Below are positions 25,311 through 32,583 of a DNA stretch of 51,596 nt, in pieces. The first letter of the stretch is position 1, and each line of letters begins with the position of its first letter. The notes under the pieces were generated by a model. It was not told the DNA's origin. It worked only from the letters and a program-made list of their open reading frames with translations, and searched no databases. Source of the stretch: a virus; IMG/VR virus record IMGVR_UViG_3300034072_000931, positions 1 through 51,596 of that record. One strand, written 5' to 3'. The translations under genes and the position numbers were made by a program.

Positions 25311-25555
25311 TCGTCCAACTGAACCCGCCGATCCATGTTTTGACCCCCCTCGGGGAAGGCGACTGCCTGCTGATCATCGATTACGGCTGCCACCTGAACA
25401 GCGTCTGGGTGGTCTGGCTCTTCGATGACGGGCGGGTCAACCATTTTGACTCCTCGGATATCCGGATCATGGGGAACCTCATGTACGGAATCCCACACCC
25501 CAGGCCCCCAGGATGCCCCACAAAGGCCGATCCCGAGGCGGACCACCCAGTTTAG
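25307..25555 (+). CDS. small beta-rich hypothetical protein
   Basis: 82 residues, fourth in the overlap chain. Pattern L-L-I-I-D-Y-G-C-H, W-V-V-W-L-F-D-D-G-R-V-N-H-F suggests a compact beta-barrel; the C-terminal 20 residues are Pro-rich. Family unknown to me. Confidence 0.65.
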   Translation: MIVQLNPPIHVLTPLGEGDCLLIIDYGCHLNSVWVVWLFDDGRVNHFDSSDIRIMGNLMYGIPHPRPPGCPTKADPEADHPV

Positions 25556-25611
25556 GCCCGGAGCAGATCGGCCCGCAGAACGCAAATGCGGGGCTCTGGA
25601 CACTAGTCCAT

Positions 25612-26220
25612 GTGAGAACCTTGGTGCTAGCCATCTGTGCATCTGCCGCCGTGGGGGAGGAACTCCCGGTCTTGTGGGCTCCCCCGCAGGGGTTTCCCCC
25701 GACGCTGAGAGACATCGCCTCCAGGCTGCCCGAGGACACGGATGCCAGGGAGCCGTGCCTCATTACCTACACGCATGAGGGCTCCCACTTCCTCTGCGTC
25801 GGGAAGCCCGGATACCACTGCATTTACATCGGGGGCGGCCGGCGGTGGGAGATTCCCACTCCCCCACTGGCCACGGAGGAAGTGTTCGCAGCCATTCCGC
25901 AGGACATGCGCGGGACGTTTCTGTACCGGACATATCTCCGCCAAGGGCAGAGCGAGTACTGGGCCTCGCAGCCGCTGATGATCATAGACGAGTGGCGCGC
26001 CTACACCGCGGGATCGAAAACCAGGCAGGAAACAGGCATAGACTCGCGTGCCGAAACCGTTAGACATATGGAGTCCTTCACCACCTACGCCAAGGTTTTG
26101 TACGACCTGGCCAAGGAGATCGAAGGCTACGACATGACCGAGCTTCGGGAGTTCTGCCGGTGGAACCTGGGCGAGTGCCGGGCGATCCGGGGATTCAGAA
26201 GCGAGGTTGAGTTCGACTAG
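25612..26220 (+). CDS. exported protein with signal peptide (GTG start)
   Basis: 202 residues if started at GTG 25612. The first ~16 residues, (V/M)-R-T-L-V-L-A-I-C-A-S-A-A-V-G, form a classic short signal peptide with an A-S-A-like cleavage site. The frame is open back to ATG 25513, but that start would bury the signal peptide. The mature part has M-I-I-D-E-W-R-A-Y-T-A-G and many aromatic residues. It has no lipobox. An envelope-acting role is inferred; the family is not recognised. Confidence 0.65.
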   Translation: MRTLVLAICASAAVGEELPVLWAPPQGFPPTLRDIASRLPEDTDAREPCLITYTHEGSHFLCVGKPGYHCIYIGGGRRWEIPTPPLATEEVFAAIPQDMRGTFLYRTYLRQGQSEYWASQPLMIIDEWRAYTAGSKTRQETGIDSRAETVRHMESFTTYAKVLYDLAKEIEGYDMTELREFCRWNLGECRAIRGFRSEVEFD

Positions 26221-26557
26221 GCCCTGTTTGCCAGACGGTGTACTTGCCCCCCGCCGACAGCCCGAGGCTACCGCACAGGCGCCAAGGGGGGGCCGATTGC
26301 AGAAAGCAGGGTGTGCTGGCGACTCCGACCCTGGATGTGAATGGCTGGGCCACGCTGCACGGGGCGAAGGATGCAAGGAAGCGGACCCCGAAAACAAATA
26401 CACACTTCCCGGTCCATGCAGCTCGGCTCCGCCGTTTGATGGACATGCCGGCTCCGATTTTCTCGGAGTCGGTATGCGCTCTCTCCACCGTTTGATTCGC
26501 TACGTGGATAGGCGTACACTTACCGGCGACCACCGGAGGGTAGAACGGTGATCATGG
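26221..26557. other. 337-nt gap with promoter; possible weak ORF
   Basis: The end of this stretch holds a good promoter (26492-26520) and a CTCCGA-N5-TCGGAG hairpin near 26453-26469. An 85-codon frame from GTG 26238 to 26495 has high third-position GC but no ribosome site and a low-complexity start, so I do not call it a gene. The gap divides the overlap chain from the nuclease genes. Confidence 0.5.
26492..26520 (+). promoter_or_regulatory. sigma-70-like promoter for the nuclease cluster
   Basis: TTGATT, exactly 17 bp, TACACT. It lies 37 nt before the endonuclease VII-like gene and just before its GGAGGG ribosome site. It fits a start point for the long plus-strand unit reaching to the sigma gene. 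Confidence 0.6.
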
Positions 26558-26992
26558 ATGATCGTTGTTGCGACAAAGCGGTGCAGTACCTGCCGCCAGT
26601 GCCTGCCGCTATCTGAGTTCCACAGTAACGCCAGCAAGCCAGATGGCCTTGGTTCGGCGTGCAAGGGCTGCCAATGCGAGGCCATGCGGAGCCACTGGCG
26701 CCGCAATGCCGACCGCTACCGTGCCAAGAGGTACGGCGTATCGGTTGAGCTGGTCGGCGCCCTGCTCTCCATACCGTGCTGCCAGGCATGCGGAGAAATC
26801 TTCTCAGACTTTGGCAAGGAGCGGATCGATCACTGCCATGACCACTCGCATGTCCGCGGGGTGTTGTGCCAGGCCTGCAATCTCGCCATCCAGGGATCGG
26901 CTTCGGAGGCTCTGTCCCGCCTTCGCGGTTGCATCGCCTACCTAGAGCGCGACCTTGGGTGGCAAAGCCTGGAGGTGTCATGCCCAGGCTGA
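26558..26992 (+). CDS. endonuclease VII-like HNH nuclease
   Basis: 144 residues. An N-terminal zinc ribbon (C9, C12, C35, C38) precedes a T4 endonuclease VII-like core: C75-Q-A-C78-G, then R-I-D91-H92-C-H, and R-G-V-L-C104-Q-A-C107-N-L-A-I. The four core Cys bind zinc and D-H/N are catalytic in the family, which resolves branched DNA or cuts mismatches. A similar double layout is common in phages. It overlaps the next HNH gene by 13 nt. Confidence 0.85.
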   Translation: MIVVATKRCSTCRQCLPLSEFHSNASKPDGLGSACKGCQCEAMRSHWRRNADRYRAKRYGVSVELVGALLSIPCCQACGEIFSDFGKERIDHCHDHSHVRGVLCQACNLAIQGSASEALSRLRGCIAYLERDLGWQSLEVSCPG

Positions 26993-27381
26993 CCGCGGAA
27001 GACCGCCTGCTCTTCCAGTCATTCGCAGCGGAGTTCCGCTCCTGTGCCATCTGCTGGTGGCCGGAGTCTGACATGCGGCGCCGGATGGAAATCCACCACA
27101 TCTGCGGCGGCTCGGCCCGCAAGCATGACAGGAGGAATCTGCTCTCCACCTGCTCGCGCTGCCATGGGGTGTACCACAACGGAAAGATCGACGGCAACTT
27201 TCCGGACATCACCAAGGGCATGATCCTCACAGCCAAGCAGGAAGCCGATCCAGATCACTACGACCCGGAGTACCTCGCATGGTTGCGCCATCGCAAACAT
27301 CTTGGCTACGACCCGCAGCCAATCGATCCCTACTACCTAGCAGAACGCGAGACGAACGTAGGCAAATGTCGGAAGCCATGA
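26980..27381 (+). CDS. HNH endonuclease-like protein
   Basis: 133 residues, start with GGAGG. C-A-I-C (residues 20-23), M-E-I-H-H-I-C-G-G near 31-39, R-R-N-L-L-S-T-C-S-R-C-H near 46-57 and Y-H-N-G give the order C-x-x-C...H-H...N...C-x-x-C-H of zinc-containing HNH enzymes. It could be a homing-type, packaging-linked or recombination nuclease. It is adjacent to another HNH enzyme but is not a copy of it. Confidence 0.8.
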   Translation: MPRLTAEDRLLFQSFAAEFRSCAICWWPESDMRRRMEIHHICGGSARKHDRRNLLSTCSRCHGVYHNGKIDGNFPDITKGMILTAKQEADPDHYDPEYLAWLRHRKHLGYDPQPIDPYYLAERETNVGKCRKP

Positions 27382-27740
27382 CCTGTCAGGTGATACGCGT
27401 CACGCGGCCGGACACCATCCTGATCCGCACCTACTCCCCGCCGATGCAGGCGAATGTCCATGTCCACCTCGTCCTTGAGGGCGTGCGATGCAAGCCGGCC
27501 GCAAGGCAGGAGATCATCGACTGGGTGGAAATCCATGCCGATGCGGATCGTCTGCGGCTGATCACTTGGGAATGGTTCCGCGATTCGTACGGCCGGGTGC
27601 TTGGCGACCTCGGTGACATCCAGACTGGAGAAACCCTGACCCAGTGGCTGATGGACCGCAAGGTGGCCAAGCCGCGGCCGGATCACTACCTGGAAATCCT
27701 GCGACAGATGGTCGCCAGCGAGGAGCCTGAAGCATGCTAG
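27366..27740 (+). CDS. SNase-like (thermonuclease-fold) protein
   Basis: 124 residues. The strand order V-I-R-V-T-R-P-D-T-I-L-I, V-H-V-H-L-V-L-E-G-V-R, A-A-R-Q-E, then S-Y-G-R-V-L-G-D-L and L-T-Q-W-L-M-D-R-K-V-A matches the OB-fold of staphylococcal nuclease. The usual catalytic D-G-D and R-L-x-G-I-D-x-P-E boxes are changed (P-D-T, L-E-G-V-R-C-K), so activity is uncertain. ATG 27378 is an alternative start. Confidence 0.65.
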   Translation: MSEAMTCQVIRVTRPDTILIRTYSPPMQANVHVHLVLEGVRCKPAARQEIIDWVEIHADADRLRLITWEWFRDSYGRVLGDLGDIQTGETLTQWLMDRKVAKPRPDHYLEILRQMVASEEPEAC

Positions 27741-27976
27741 CCGGCAGTGCAGGGAAGACGAGCAACTACAAGATCAGCTTTTTCTGGCCGACGGTGGGAG
27801 ACAAGGCGGACTTTGTCATGGCCTCCCAGGTCGGGCAGTGGATCGGCAAGAACGCCAAGGTGCTGGACAAGAAGCTCCCGTGCGAAGTCTTGAAGTTGGT
27901 GTTGGAGCAGTTCCCCACCCTCCAAGAGATAGACGCGATTCATTTCAACGGACCCCTGGCGAGGTACCGAGCATGA
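27734..27976 (+). CDS. hypothetical protein
   Basis: 80 residues. Mixed beta-alpha: Y-K-I-S-F-F-W-P-T-V-G-D-K-A-D-F near the start, helices after. Overlaps both neighbours by a few bases, so co-translated with the nuclease genes. No family recognised. Confidence 0.65.
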   Translation: MLAGSAGKTSNYKISFFWPTVGDKADFVMASQVGQWIGKNAKVLDKKLPCEVLKLVLEQFPTLQEIDAIHFNGPLARYRA

Positions 27977-28389
27977 ACAGCCGAGCCAAGGGGGCCCGCG
28001 GCGAACGGGAAGCCAGCCGTGCCTGGACGAAAGTGTTCGGCATAGCCGCAAGACGCGGCCAGCAATTCGCTGGGGGGACCGAATCCCCGGACATCGTCAC
28101 CGGCATGGCGGGTGTCCATGTTGAGGTGAAGCGCTGCGAGATCGGCAACCCGTATGTCTGGATGGATCAGGCAGTCAGGGACGCCAAGGACAAGGCTCCG
28201 CTGGTTCTGCACAGAAGGAACAACAGGCCGTGGCTTTTGATTGTGAGGTTGGACGATGCCCCAAGACTGGCGCAGGCGATTGCTAAGGCAACTCAAGGAC
28301 TGGGCCCAGGAGCGTTTCCCGATCCCGTTCCCGGTGAGGTGTTACCTCCGGACGAACGAGTACATGGAGGACAACCTGGGGAGCTTTGA
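27973..28389 (+). CDS. Holliday-junction-resolvase-like PD-(D/E)XK nuclease
   Basis: 138 residues, starting in an ATGA overlap. K-G-A-R-G-E11-R-E, R-R-G-Q-Q-F-A-G-G, S-P-D40-I-V and V-E51-V-K53 reproduce the active site of the archaeal Hjc/phage resolvase-type fold, with a later Q-A and K-A-P-L-V-L-H-R-R-N-N-R-P-W strand. Expected to cut branched DNA, supporting the Erf-based recombination module. The last ~45 residues overlap the next gene in another frame. Confidence 0.8.
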   Translation: MNSRAKGARGEREASRAWTKVFGIAARRGQQFAGGTESPDIVTGMAGVHVEVKRCEIGNPYVWMDQAVRDAKDKAPLVLHRRNNRPWLLIVRLDDAPRLAQAIAKATQGLGPGAFPDPVPGEVLPPDERVHGGQPGEL

Positions 28390-28597
28390 GTTTGATGACG
28401 ACGAGGAGCGCGGCGTCATCAGCGTATTAAACACACAAGACAGAGTCGGGATTATCGATACATTTGTGGAGGAGTGGGCACACGCCCGGACGGTATATCT
28501 CATTGACACGGAGGAAACAGATGACCCATACCACCACCCCAGCTTCTGGTCCGAATATGGACGAATACAGCAGGCTGCCCGGCAGCGATCATGGTGA
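28256..28597 (+). CDS. metallopeptidase-like protein with modified zinc motif
   Basis: 113 residues. The centre reads D-T-F-V-E-E-W-A-H-A-R (about residues 68-78), followed by H-H-P-S-F-W-S-E-Y-G-R-I near 92-103. This layout resembles small phage proteins with an H-E-W-A-H zinc motif and a downstream H-G-x-x-W ligand; here the first His is Glu. It starts 134 nt before the end of the resolvase-like gene. It may be catalytically inactive. Confidence 0.6.
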   Translation: MPQDWRRRLLRQLKDWAQERFPIPFPVRCYLRTNEYMEDNLGSFEFDDDEERGVISVLNTQDRVGIIDTFVEEWAHARTVYLIDTEETDDPYHHPSFWSEYGRIQQAARQRSW

Positions 28598-28907
28598 CCC
28601 CTACGCCAAGGTCTGCGAGGCGCTCCACGCCCTGCTCACCCGGAAGCGGAATTACTACGGGTGTCCTGACGAGGGCCCGCTGGATAACGCGCTGGGTGTG
28701 GCGGAACAGGGGATTGAGCCGTGGGTTTACCAGCTCGCCAGGATCGGGGAAAAGGTCCGACGCTGCGGCGGGCTTCAGCGGGCAATAGTCAATGGCAGCC
28801 GAGACATCCAGATCAAGAAGACGTTAATGGACATCGCCGGCCACGCGGTTGTGGCGCTGGCGATCCTGGAACATGAGGAGAAGGCGAATGAATATGAAGG
28901 TGATTAG
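28521..28907 (+). CDS. conserved-looking hypothetical protein
   Basis: 128 residues; the start has an excellent GGAGGAAACAG site. V-C-E-A-L-H-A-L-L-T-R-K-R-N-Y-Y-G, N-A-L-G-V-A-E-Q-G-I-E-P-W and K-K-T-L-M-D-I-A-G-H-A-V-V-A-L are features of a widespread phage family related to nucleotide-modification-associated proteins. The exact reaction is unknown. Overlaps the previous gene by 77 nt. Confidence 0.65.
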   Translation: MTHTTTPASGPNMDEYSRLPGSDHGDPYAKVCEALHALLTRKRNYYGCPDEGPLDNALGVAEQGIEPWVYQLARIGEKVRRCGGLQRAIVNGSRDIQIKKTLMDIAGHAVVALAILEHEEKANEYEGD

Positions 28908-29217
28908 TTGGCTGTTGAGGCACCGCGACCTGCTGCTGGCCGTGATTGCCGTGGCCAAGAAGTTCGACCGGGACGGGACCTACATCTCCCAGTGGGAGGT
29001 GGTGGACGAGATCGCCCGCTTGGTGATCCCGGTGTTTGAGAAAGAGGGCGAGGATGTCTCCGCCCTCTTGGCCCAAGACACATGGGATTCGGATGAGAGC
29101 ACCGCCTTCGCCTTGGGTGCCGAGGTGCATGCGATGGGCGTGGACTGGCAGTCCCTGATCCAGGTGGTCATCCCGATCTTGATCGCCATTCTGAGGGCGC
29201 TGTCTCCCGATGAGTGA
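28888..29217 (+). CDS. hypothetical protein with apolar ends
   Basis: 109 residues. W-L-L-R-H-R-D-L-L-L-A-V-I-A-V-A near the N terminus and L-I-Q-V-V-I-P-I-L-I-A-I-L-R-A-L near the C terminus flank a charged middle. The ends could be membrane-associated helices. It directly precedes the subtilisin gene with an 8-nt overlap. Confidence 0.6.
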   Translation: MNMKVISWLLRHRDLLLAVIAVAKKFDRDGTYISQWEVVDEIARLVIPVFEKEGEDVSALLAQDTWDSDESTAFALGAEVHAMGVDWQSLIQVVIPILIAILRALSPDE

Positions 29218-30148
29218 CTTCGTTCATCTCCCCCCCTACCGCGTTGACCTCCAGCATGTACCACATTCGGTACAGGATGGGGTGGACTGGGCTGTCGCCA
29301 GCTATGGCATCCCCGGTCTGTGGTCGCAGACCAAAGGCGAGGGGGTGACGGTGGCGGTGATTGATTCCGGCATCGCCCCGCACTCTGCGCTGGTGGTGGC
29401 GGACTATCGCAACTTCTCCACGGACTCCGAGGTCTACGATTCTCTGGGCCATGGAACGCACGTAGCAGGTGTCATCGCCGCCAAGAGCGGGCTGGCCAAG
29501 GGCATCGCACCGGGCGTGAAGCTGGTGAGCTACAAGGTGCTGGGTCACAGCGGCATGGGCAGCAACGAGGCCGTGGCCCATGCCGTCCAGCATGCGGCGG
29601 ACGCCAGGGTGGACATCGTCTGCATGTCTCTTGGTTGTGCTAGACCAAACGCCCAGGTCCATGCGGCGATCCGCAACGCCACTGCGGGAGGGACGATTGT
29701 CGTCTGCGCCGCCGGCAACGACGGAGGTGCGGTCAACTACCCGGCGGCATTCACAGAAACCATAGCCGTGGGTGCGGTGGATCGGGACGGGAACATCTGC
29801 CAGTTCTCCTCCAGGGGCAAGGAGATCGTTGTCGCTGCGCCGGGCCAGGACATCACTTCCACCTGGCTGGCAGATGGGTATGCCACCCTCTCGGGGACGA
29901 GCATGGCGGCGCCGTTCGTCACGGGCGTGCTTGCGTTGTGGGTGGCCGACGCCAAGGCAACAGGCCAAAAGGTCTGTCACGCCACCGCTGTGAAGGCACT
30001 GGGTCAGACATGCCGTGACGTTGGGGAGAAGGGCAAGGACCCTGAGTACGGCTGGGGTCTGATGGACCCGCACAAGCTGCTGAACTACACCGCCACGGCC
30101 AGCGTGGAGGGTGTCACCATCTTTATTCCGGGGGCAAAGATCCTATGA
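29210..30148 (+). CDS. subtilisin-like serine protease (family S8)
   Basis: 312 residues. The full catalytic triad is visible: Asp52 (A-V-I-D-S-G), His81 (G-H-G-T-H-V-A-G) and Ser231 (G-T-S-M-A-A-P), with oxyanion Asn170 (A-A-G-N-D-G). No signal peptide, and only ~35 residues before the catalytic domain, so it resembles intracellular subtilisins without a large propeptide. Complete and apparently active. It heads a run of membrane/exported small proteins and a second, papain-like protease. Targets could be virion proteins, host proteins or the host envelope. Confidence 0.93.
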   Translation: MSDFVHLPPYRVDLQHVPHSVQDGVDWAVASYGIPGLWSQTKGEGVTVAVIDSGIAPHSALVVADYRNFSTDSEVYDSLGHGTHVAGVIAAKSGLAKGIAPGVKLVSYKVLGHSGMGSNEAVAHAVQHAADARVDIVCMSLGCARPNAQVHAAIRNATAGGTIVVCAAGNDGGAVNYPAAFTETIAVGAVDRDGNICQFSSRGKEIVVAAPGQDITSTWLADGYATLSGTSMAAPFVTGVLALWVADAKATGQKVCHATAVKALGQTCRDVGEKGKDPEYGWGLMDPHKLLNYTATASVEGVTIFIPGAKIL

Positions 30149-30342
30149 ACGCCATGCAGATTTTGAGTCTCGTCGTTGTCGCCGCCACGGTGGCCTACCT
30201 GTATCTCCCGGCAATCAAATGGCCCGTCGCAAAACAAAACAGCATGGCGGACATCGAAGACGTTCTCCGCATCCGAGACAGCAACCAAAGCCCCGAGGTA
30301 CGCAAGGCATGCACGCAGCTCTTGCAAGCACTTCTCCAGTGA
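30145..30342 (+). CDS. single-pass membrane protein
   Basis: 65 residues, ATGA overlap with the protease gene. One N-terminal membrane helix (I-L-S-L-V-V-V-A-A-T-V-A-Y-L-Y-L) and a ~40-residue charged cytoplasmic or periplasmic helix. Placement between two proteases suggests an anchor, regulator or holin-like partner (inference). Confidence 0.65.
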   Translation: MNAMQILSLVVVAATVAYLYLPAIKWPVAKQNSMADIEDVLRIRDSNQSPEVRKACTQLLQALLQ

Positions 30343-30740
30343 AGCACTTGGTGTTAGCAGCAGCGGTGGCGTTCGCCGCTCTGCAATTCATTCCAGGCCC
30401 CCAGCGGTCAGTCGTAACCGGCCCCGTCGCACAGGCCCTCGCATCCGCCTCCTCCACGGATCGGGCTGTCGTCGCCAGTGTCTATGCTGCACTGGCGGAC
30501 TTGATCGAACGGGACGGTGGACGCTTGATCCCCACCACTGCCGTGTGGCGCGCTATCTACGCCGACGCGCTCCGGCTGGCCGCTGGGGGGACCGACCTGC
30601 CGGGCAAGTACCCGGGCCTGGACAAGGCAGTCGAAGAAGTCCTGGCCCAGCACTACCCGCTGGACAACCTGCCAATCGACAAGGTGATGGCCGGCAAGAT
30701 CGCCGCCGGTTGCCGGGCCGTGGAGAAGCAGTGTGAGTGA
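30339..30740 (+). CDS. exported or membrane-anchored small protein (GTG start)
   Basis: 133 residues from GTG in a GTGA overlap. K-H-L-V-L-A-A-A-V-A-F-A-A-L-Q-F is a signal peptide or anchor, followed by a helical soluble domain with T-D-L-P-G-K-Y-P-G-L near residue 86. An earlier start in the same frame would be internal to the membrane protein gene. Family not recognised. Confidence 0.65.
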   Translation: MKHLVLAAAVAFAALQFIPGPQRSVVTGPVAQALASASSTDRAVVASVYAALADLIERDGGRLIPTTAVWRAIYADALRLAAGGTDLPGKYPGLDKAVEEVLAQHYPLDNLPIDKVMAGKIAAGCRAVEKQCE

Positions 30741-31683
30741 CGATTTCTCCAACCCGATCCAGTTGCTGTCCGCCTATGAGGACGGCCTCACTGGTTACAT
30801 CGACAGCCCCCGTGACCGCGGGCTGTTTTCCGAATCACAGAAGCAACCTGTCTACTCCGAGCCCAACATCATGGGAAGCGGGCAGGGGCAGCGTGCATTG
30901 CTGTGGCAGTACACGCAAGCACTGGATCCGCTTTCGTTCACTGAGCGCCAGACCACGGGAGATTGCACAAGCCACTGTTCACGCAACGCCCGAGACACAA
31001 CGCGAGCGACACAGATTCTTGTTGAGCGCCGGCCCGAAGACTTCATTGTGCGCGGAGCCACGGAGCCAACGTACGGCGCCCGAGGGCACTCCGGACAGGG
31101 CATGTCGCCGGCCAGGGCTGCGATGTTTGAGAATGAGGTCGGGTTCCTGATTCGCAAGAAGTACGACCCGGTCGATCTCTCTGTCTACAAGTCCAGCATC
31201 GGCACCAACTGGGGTGGGCGCGGGGTGCCCGAGGATGTGAAGGCGTTGTGTCGGCAGAACAAGGTCGGCATTATCCGCCAGCTCACCCGCGTGCAGGATG
31301 CAGTCGATGCGTTGTTCAATGGCTACTGCGTAGCGTCCGGTCAGTTCGCGGCGTGGTCGCCCACGCCCAACAAGGATCACATTCATCCGCGCGCTGCCGG
31401 CGGATGGAGCCACGCGATGGCTACGGTTGGGATGGACTTCACGCGAAAGTTCTGGCCATTCGATGTGTTCTTCATCGCAAATAGCTGGGGCGCGTGGTGT
31501 CAGGCGCCCAAGGAGTGGCCAGCCGACTACCCCAAGTACCTGCCTGGAATGATTGTGACCAAGGCCGAGGACTGGGAGGTGTGCGTCCGAGGCGGGGACT
31601 GCTACGCCTATGGATCGGTGGACGGCTACCCTCCCCAGAAACTCCCCGACTACGGCACCGTAGGACTACTTCGCCATGACTGA
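30733..31683 (+). CDS. papain-like (C1-type) cysteine protease
   Basis: 316 residues from GTG. Oxyanion Gln73 and probable nucleophile Cys78 (R-Q-T-T-G-D-C-T-S), His227 (G-G-W-S-H-A-M) and Asn250 (F-I-A-N-S-W-G-A-W) give the C1 order Q-C-H-N. No prodomain inhibitor is evident and no signal peptide is seen. It follows a signal-peptide protein and ends in an 8-nt overlap with a Cys-rich gene. A bacterial-virus C1 peptidase beside a subtilisin is unusual. Confidence 0.8.
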   Translation: MSDDFSNPIQLLSAYEDGLTGYIDSPRDRGLFSESQKQPVYSEPNIMGSGQGQRALLWQYTQALDPLSFTERQTTGDCTSHCSRNARDTTRATQILVERRPEDFIVRGATEPTYGARGHSGQGMSPARAAMFENEVGFLIRKKYDPVDLSVYKSSIGTNWGGRGVPEDVKALCRQNKVGIIRQLTRVQDAVDALFNGYCVASGQFAAWSPTPNKDHIHPRAAGGWSHAMATVGMDFTRKFWPFDVFFIANSWGAWCQAPKEWPADYPKYLPGMIVTKAEDWEVCVRGGDCYAYGSVDGYPPQKLPDYGTVGLLRHD

Positions 31684-31933
31684 CATCCTTGCGTGGATTG
31701 CGCTGCTGTTTCCGCAGCCCGTGATGGTCGGGCCTGTCGCCGTGCATGCGGCCTATGTCATACACACCCAGCAGGCCGACACGCCGGCCAAGGAATGCTG
31801 CGGCGAATGCCAGGGCGGGTTCATCACCCACGGCGACGGACACAAGACCCCCTGCCCTTGCCCACCGGACTGCAAATGCAAGGCGACCAAGTCGGTGCTG
31901 TGCCCAGACGGGAAATGCGAGCAGAAGAAATAG
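31676..31933 (+). CDS. cysteine-rich small membrane-associated protein
   Basis: 85 residues. An apolar N terminus (I-L-A-W-I-A-L-L-F) is followed by E-C-C-G-E-C, G-D-G-H-K-T-P-C-P-C-P-P-D-C-K-C-K and C-P-D-G-K-C, about ten Cys in 45 residues. The CxxC-like pairs suggest a zinc or disulfide knot of the DnaJ zinc-finger style. Role unknown; it sits directly after the cysteine protease. Confidence 0.65.
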   Translation: MTDILAWIALLFPQPVMVGPVAVHAAYVIHTQQADTPAKECCGECQGGFITHGDGHKTPCPCPPDCKCKATKSVLCPDGKCEQKK

Positions 31934-32289
31934 TCACCCAGTGCCTGCGGGACACTGGGGCCCGCGGGATCAGCAAGCACTCTGAAGAGATCGCCCTCCT
32001 CGGGTTGATCTACTCGTCCCTGGCCTGCCGGCAACGCCGCGGCCTGATGCGGAAGGCGTTCCGCCAAGGGCACCCCGAGGTCGGATCAGTCTTTATCGTC
32101 CTGGTCCTCCCCATCCTCATCTCGGTCATCAGCGCATGGATTACCCGATGGATTTTGAATCGGACGGATTTGAAGACGATACAGAGTTCGGCGTACGACG
32201 CATTAACCGAGCTATCGCCGTCTACGACGGCCACACTCACATCTATCAGTACCCCCCAGAGCAAGCCTCCCGAGCCCAGCGAATGGTGA
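31915..32289 (+). CDS. membrane protein
   Basis: 124 residues. N-terminal helical region (E-I-V-T-Q-C-L-R-D-T-G), then a long membrane helix near residues 58-82 (F-I-V-L-V-L-P-I-L-I-S-V-I-S-A-W-I) and a Ser/Thr-rich C terminus that overlaps the next gene in another frame. ATG 31915 overlaps the previous gene by 19 nt. Confidence 0.6.
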   Translation: MRAEEIVTQCLRDTGARGISKHSEEIALLGLIYSSLACRQRRGLMRKAFRQGHPEVGSVFIVLVLPILISVISAWITRWILNRTDLKTIQSSAYDALTELSPSTTATLTSISTPQSKPPEPSEW

Positions 32290-32372
32290 AACTCCATGTG
32301 GAAGAGGGCACCCTGCATCCCTACGCAGGGCTCATGTTGGTGAACATGATTCGGAGGAGCGATGGAAGTTGA
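32136..32372 (+). CDS. hypothetical acidic protein in overlapping frame
   Basis: 78 residues, overlapping the membrane protein by 154 nt. Residues look protein-like throughout: D-F-E-S-D-G-F-E-D-D-T-E-F-G-V-R-R, then Y-D-G-H-T-H-I-Y-Q-Y and a helical end. Its 3' end overlaps the next start by 11 nt, continuing the operon pattern. Confidence 0.5.
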   Translation: MDYPMDFESDGFEDDTEFGVRRINRAIAVYDGHTHIYQYPPEQASRAQRMVKLHVEEGTLHPYAGLMLVNMIRRSDGS

Positions 32373-32583
32373 AGTCTGGATGATCTGCATCACTGCGGCC
32401 TGCGCCGTGATCCCGTGGGCATTCTCCATCCATGCCAAGGTGGCCGTGATAGCCAGTTCGGTGCAGGATTTGCCCGATGTAGTCGATGAGCTGCGCGAGG
32501 TTCTCCGCGAGCATGAGCATCGACTGGACGAACATGCGAGTCAGATCGAAGCTCTCAAAGAAACGACAAAACTACGTCGTTGA
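32362..32583 (+). CDS. membrane protein with coiled-coil tail (spanin/holin-like layout)
   Basis: 73 residues. M-E-V-E-V-W-M-I-C-I-T-A-A-C-A-V-I-P-W-A is an N-terminal membrane helix; residues ~37-70 are a charged coiled coil (V-D-E-L-R-E-V-L-R-E-H-E-H-R-L-D-E-H). This is the shape of some i-spanins and tail-associated membrane proteins, but no family match can be stated. Confidence 0.65.
   Translation: MEVEVWMICITAACAVIPWAFSIHAKVAVIASSVQDLPDVVDELREVLREHEHRLDEHASQIEALKETTKLRR

Noticed and set aside
26238-26495. 85-codon plus-strand frame in an intergenic gap
   Set aside because: No ribosome site, low-complexity start and overlap with the promoter region; kept only as a possibility in the gap note.
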